Positions 39,232 to 40,522 of a stretch of DNA of 40,522 nt are shown one piece after another. The notes beneath the pieces were generated by a model. It did not search any database, was not told the DNA's origin, and saw only the letters and a program-made list of their open reading frames with translations. Origin of the DNA: Chloroflexota bacterium (GTDB lineage Bacteria > Chloroflexota > Limnocylindria > P2-11E). A program made the translations under genes and the position numbers. How positions within the stretch are numbered: the stretch's first letter is position 1; each line of letters begins with the position of its first letter. Location of the stretch: positions 1-40,522 of the forward strand of contig VBDU01000079.1 in the NCBI GenBank assembly GCA_005883625.1, read 5' to 3'.

Positions 39232-40522
39232 CCGTGCACCAGAGCGACGAGCTCGAGGCCATCCTCCGCGCCCTCCCCCCGGACATCGTGCAGCGCGTCC
39301 GCGCGCTCGAGGGGCTCGACGGCCTCCTCGAGATCGTCATGGACCTGGGGCGCCTCCCCGAGGCGCGCTTCGCGGGTCGCGAGGAGATCCTCAGCCAGCG
39401 CGAGGTGTTCGCCGAGGACATCGCGTACGTCATCAGCCACATCGGCCAGTTCGGCGGCGACAACCGCGCCGGCATCGAGCGGACCCTTCATCGCATCAGC
39501 GCGCTGCGCAACCGCGCGGGCAAGGTGGTGGGTCTCACGCTCCGCGTCGGCCGCGCCGTGTACGGGACGATGGAGATCATCCGCGACGTCGTCGAGGCGG
39601 GGCGCTCGATCCTGCTCCTCGGCCGGCCGGGCGTGGGGAAGACGACGCTCCTGCGCGAGGTCGCCCGTGTGCTCGCGGACGAGATGGGCAAGCGCGTGGT
39701 CATCGTGGACACCTCGAACGAGATCGCCGGCGACGGCGACATCCCGCACCCCGGCATCGGCCGCGCGCGGCGCATGCAGGTCGCCGCGCCGTCGCTCCAG
39801 CACGCGGTGATGATCGAGGCGGTCGAGAACCACATGCCCGAGGTCGTCGTCATCGACGAGATCGGCACCGAGCAGGAGGCCGCGGCCGCGCGCACGATCG
39901 CCGAGCGCGGCGTCCAGCTCATCGCGACCGCGCATGGGAACACGCTCGAGAACCTCATGCTCAACCCCACGCTCAGCGACCTCGTCGGCGGCATCCAGAC
40001 CGTGACCCTCAGCGACGAGGAGGCCCGCCGCCGCGGCACGCAGAAGAGCGTCCTCGAGCGCAAGGCGCCGCCGACCTTCCAGGTGCTCGTCGAGATCCAG
40101 GCGTACCAGCGCGTCGCGATCTACCACGACGTCGCGCAGACGGTGGACGCGGTCCTCCTCGGCATAGCCGTCGCGCCCGAGCTCCGCGAGCGCGGCGTCG
40201 ACGGCGAGGTCGCGGTGTCGGCGCAGGCGCCGAGCCGCGCCGCGAGCGAGGCGGTCGAGCGGCGCAGCACGCCGCGCCTGCCGGCGGGGAACGGCGCGGA
40301 CATGCGCGAGACCGTCAAGGTCTACCCGTTCGGCCTGTCCTGGAACCGTGTCGAGGAGGCGGCGCGCGGGCTCGGCCTGCCGGTCGCGATCGTGCGCGAG
40401 CCCGACGACGCCGACGTCGTCATCACGCTCAAGAACTACTACCGGCGCAAGACGCCGCGCCTGCGCAACGCGGAGTCGGCGGGCATCCCGATCTACATCG
40501 CGCGCAGCAACTCGTCGACGCA
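39228..40522 (+). CDS. Ycf45/SpoIIIAA-like secretion-type ATPase, 5' part (runs off the window)
   Basis: Open from ATG 39228 to the window end (431 codons), so the C-terminus is missing. An N-terminal helical region (SDELEAILRALPPDIVQRV) is followed by the P-loop domain: MEIIRDVVEAGRSILLLGRP-GVGKTTLLREVARVLADE (Walker A at 132-140), VVIVDTSNEIAGDGDIPHPG, VVVIDEIGTEQEAAAARTIAERG, and LIATAHGNTLENLMLNPTLS. This is the SpoIIIAA/Ycf45 family, which in cyanobacteria, plastids and many bacteria carries a C-terminal R3H nucleic-acid-binding domain. The variable region after about residue 330 leads into TVKVYPFGLSWNRVEEAARG. Its cellular role outside sporulation is unknown. ATGA coupling to the methyltransferase is evident. 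Confidence 0.88.
   Translation, partial: MTVHQSDELEAILRALPPDIVQRVRALEGLDGLLEIVMDLGRLPEARFAGREEILSQREVFAEDIAYVISHIGQFGGDNRAGIERTLHRISALRNRAGKVVGLTLRVGRAVYGTMEIIRDVVEAGRSILLLGRPGVGKTTLLREVARVLADEMGKRVVIVDTSNEIAGDGDIPHPGIGRARRMQVAAPSLQHAVMIEAVENHMPEVVVIDEIGTEQEAAAARTIAERGVQLIATAHGNTLENLMLNPTLSDLVGGIQTVTLSDEEARRRGTQKSVLERKAPPTFQVLVEIQAYQRVAIYHDVAQTVDAVLLGIAVAPELRERGVDGEVAVSAQAPSRAASEAVERRSTPRLPAGNGADMRETVKVYPFGLSWNRVEEAARGLGLPVAIVREPDDADVVITLKNYYRRKTPRLRNAESAGIPIYIARSNSST

Overview
The window is a high-GC, gene-dense bacterial chromosome segment with no IS elements, phage genes or CRISPR arrays. Most genes run in tight operons with 1-4 nt stop/start overlaps, and GTG starts are common. The gene content fits a deep-branching Gram-positive or monoderm-like lineage: lemA-htpX, a DUF151 nuclease, a PSP1/YaaT-holB pair, a Ycf45/SpoIIIAA-like ATPase, pdxST, and an actinobacterial-type inositol-lipid gene set. 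My best guess is Chloroflexota (Limnocylindria/Ellin6529-like), with Actinomycetota as the alternative. This is inferred from family content, not from a marker search.

Layout. 1-2.9 kb: the 3' part of a transketolase and an FGGY sugar kinase. 2.9-5.9 kb: lemA, htpX, a membrane-anchored seven-repeat propeller protein and a bifunctional nuclease. 5.9-10.6 kb: a complete branched-chain amino acid ABC transporter (livKHMGF). 10.6-13.5 kb, minus strand: an APH-like kinase, a crotonase lacking both catalytic Glu residues, and a family III CoA-transferase. 13.5-19.2 kb, minus strand: an ArsR-family regulator, CDP-alcohol phosphatidyltransferase, inositol-3-phosphate synthase, two PatA/LpxL-type acyltransferases, a PHP phosphoesterase and a PimA-like mannosyltransferase. 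This reads as a complete phosphatidylinositol (mannoside) pathway in one operon. 19.3-21.8 kb: a CsoR-type metal repressor with a perfect palindromic operator, divergent rarA, tatC and tRNA-Arg(CCG).

21.8-24.4 kb: a 388-nt stretch without a supportable gene, a GlsB/YeaQ protein, and a STAND-like ATPase coupled to a 60-aa protein. The ATPase is divergent from a small membrane protein across a 23-nt gap filled by a 21-nt palindrome. 24.5-27.9 kb: a class A PBP and a polyprenyl diphosphate synthase. 27.9-28.9 kb: a candidate toxin-antitoxin pair whose toxin is a tandem fusion of two MazF-like domains. 28.9-31.0 kb: PSP1/YaaT and DNA polymerase III delta'. 31.0-32.4 kb: a compact arsenic locus made of arsM, a 28-aa peptide with four Cys-Cys pairs, and divergent arsR. 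32.4-36 kb: a HAD hydrolase, two tandem GT4 glycosyltransferases and an HNH endonuclease. 36-40.5 kb: pdxS, pdxT, a GNAT-like protein, a SAM methyltransferase and the 5' part of a Ycf45/SpoIIIAA-like ATPase.

Most interesting for follow-up: the inositol-lipid operon, with a PHP protein as candidate for the unidentified phosphatidylinositol-phosphate phosphatase; the double-MazF toxin; the Cys-pair micropeptide next to arsM; and the palindrome-controlled ATPase module. Many first-of-operon genes have a TANNNT-like box 4-10 nt upstream of the start codon and no Shine-Dalgarno, which suggests frequent leaderless transcription.
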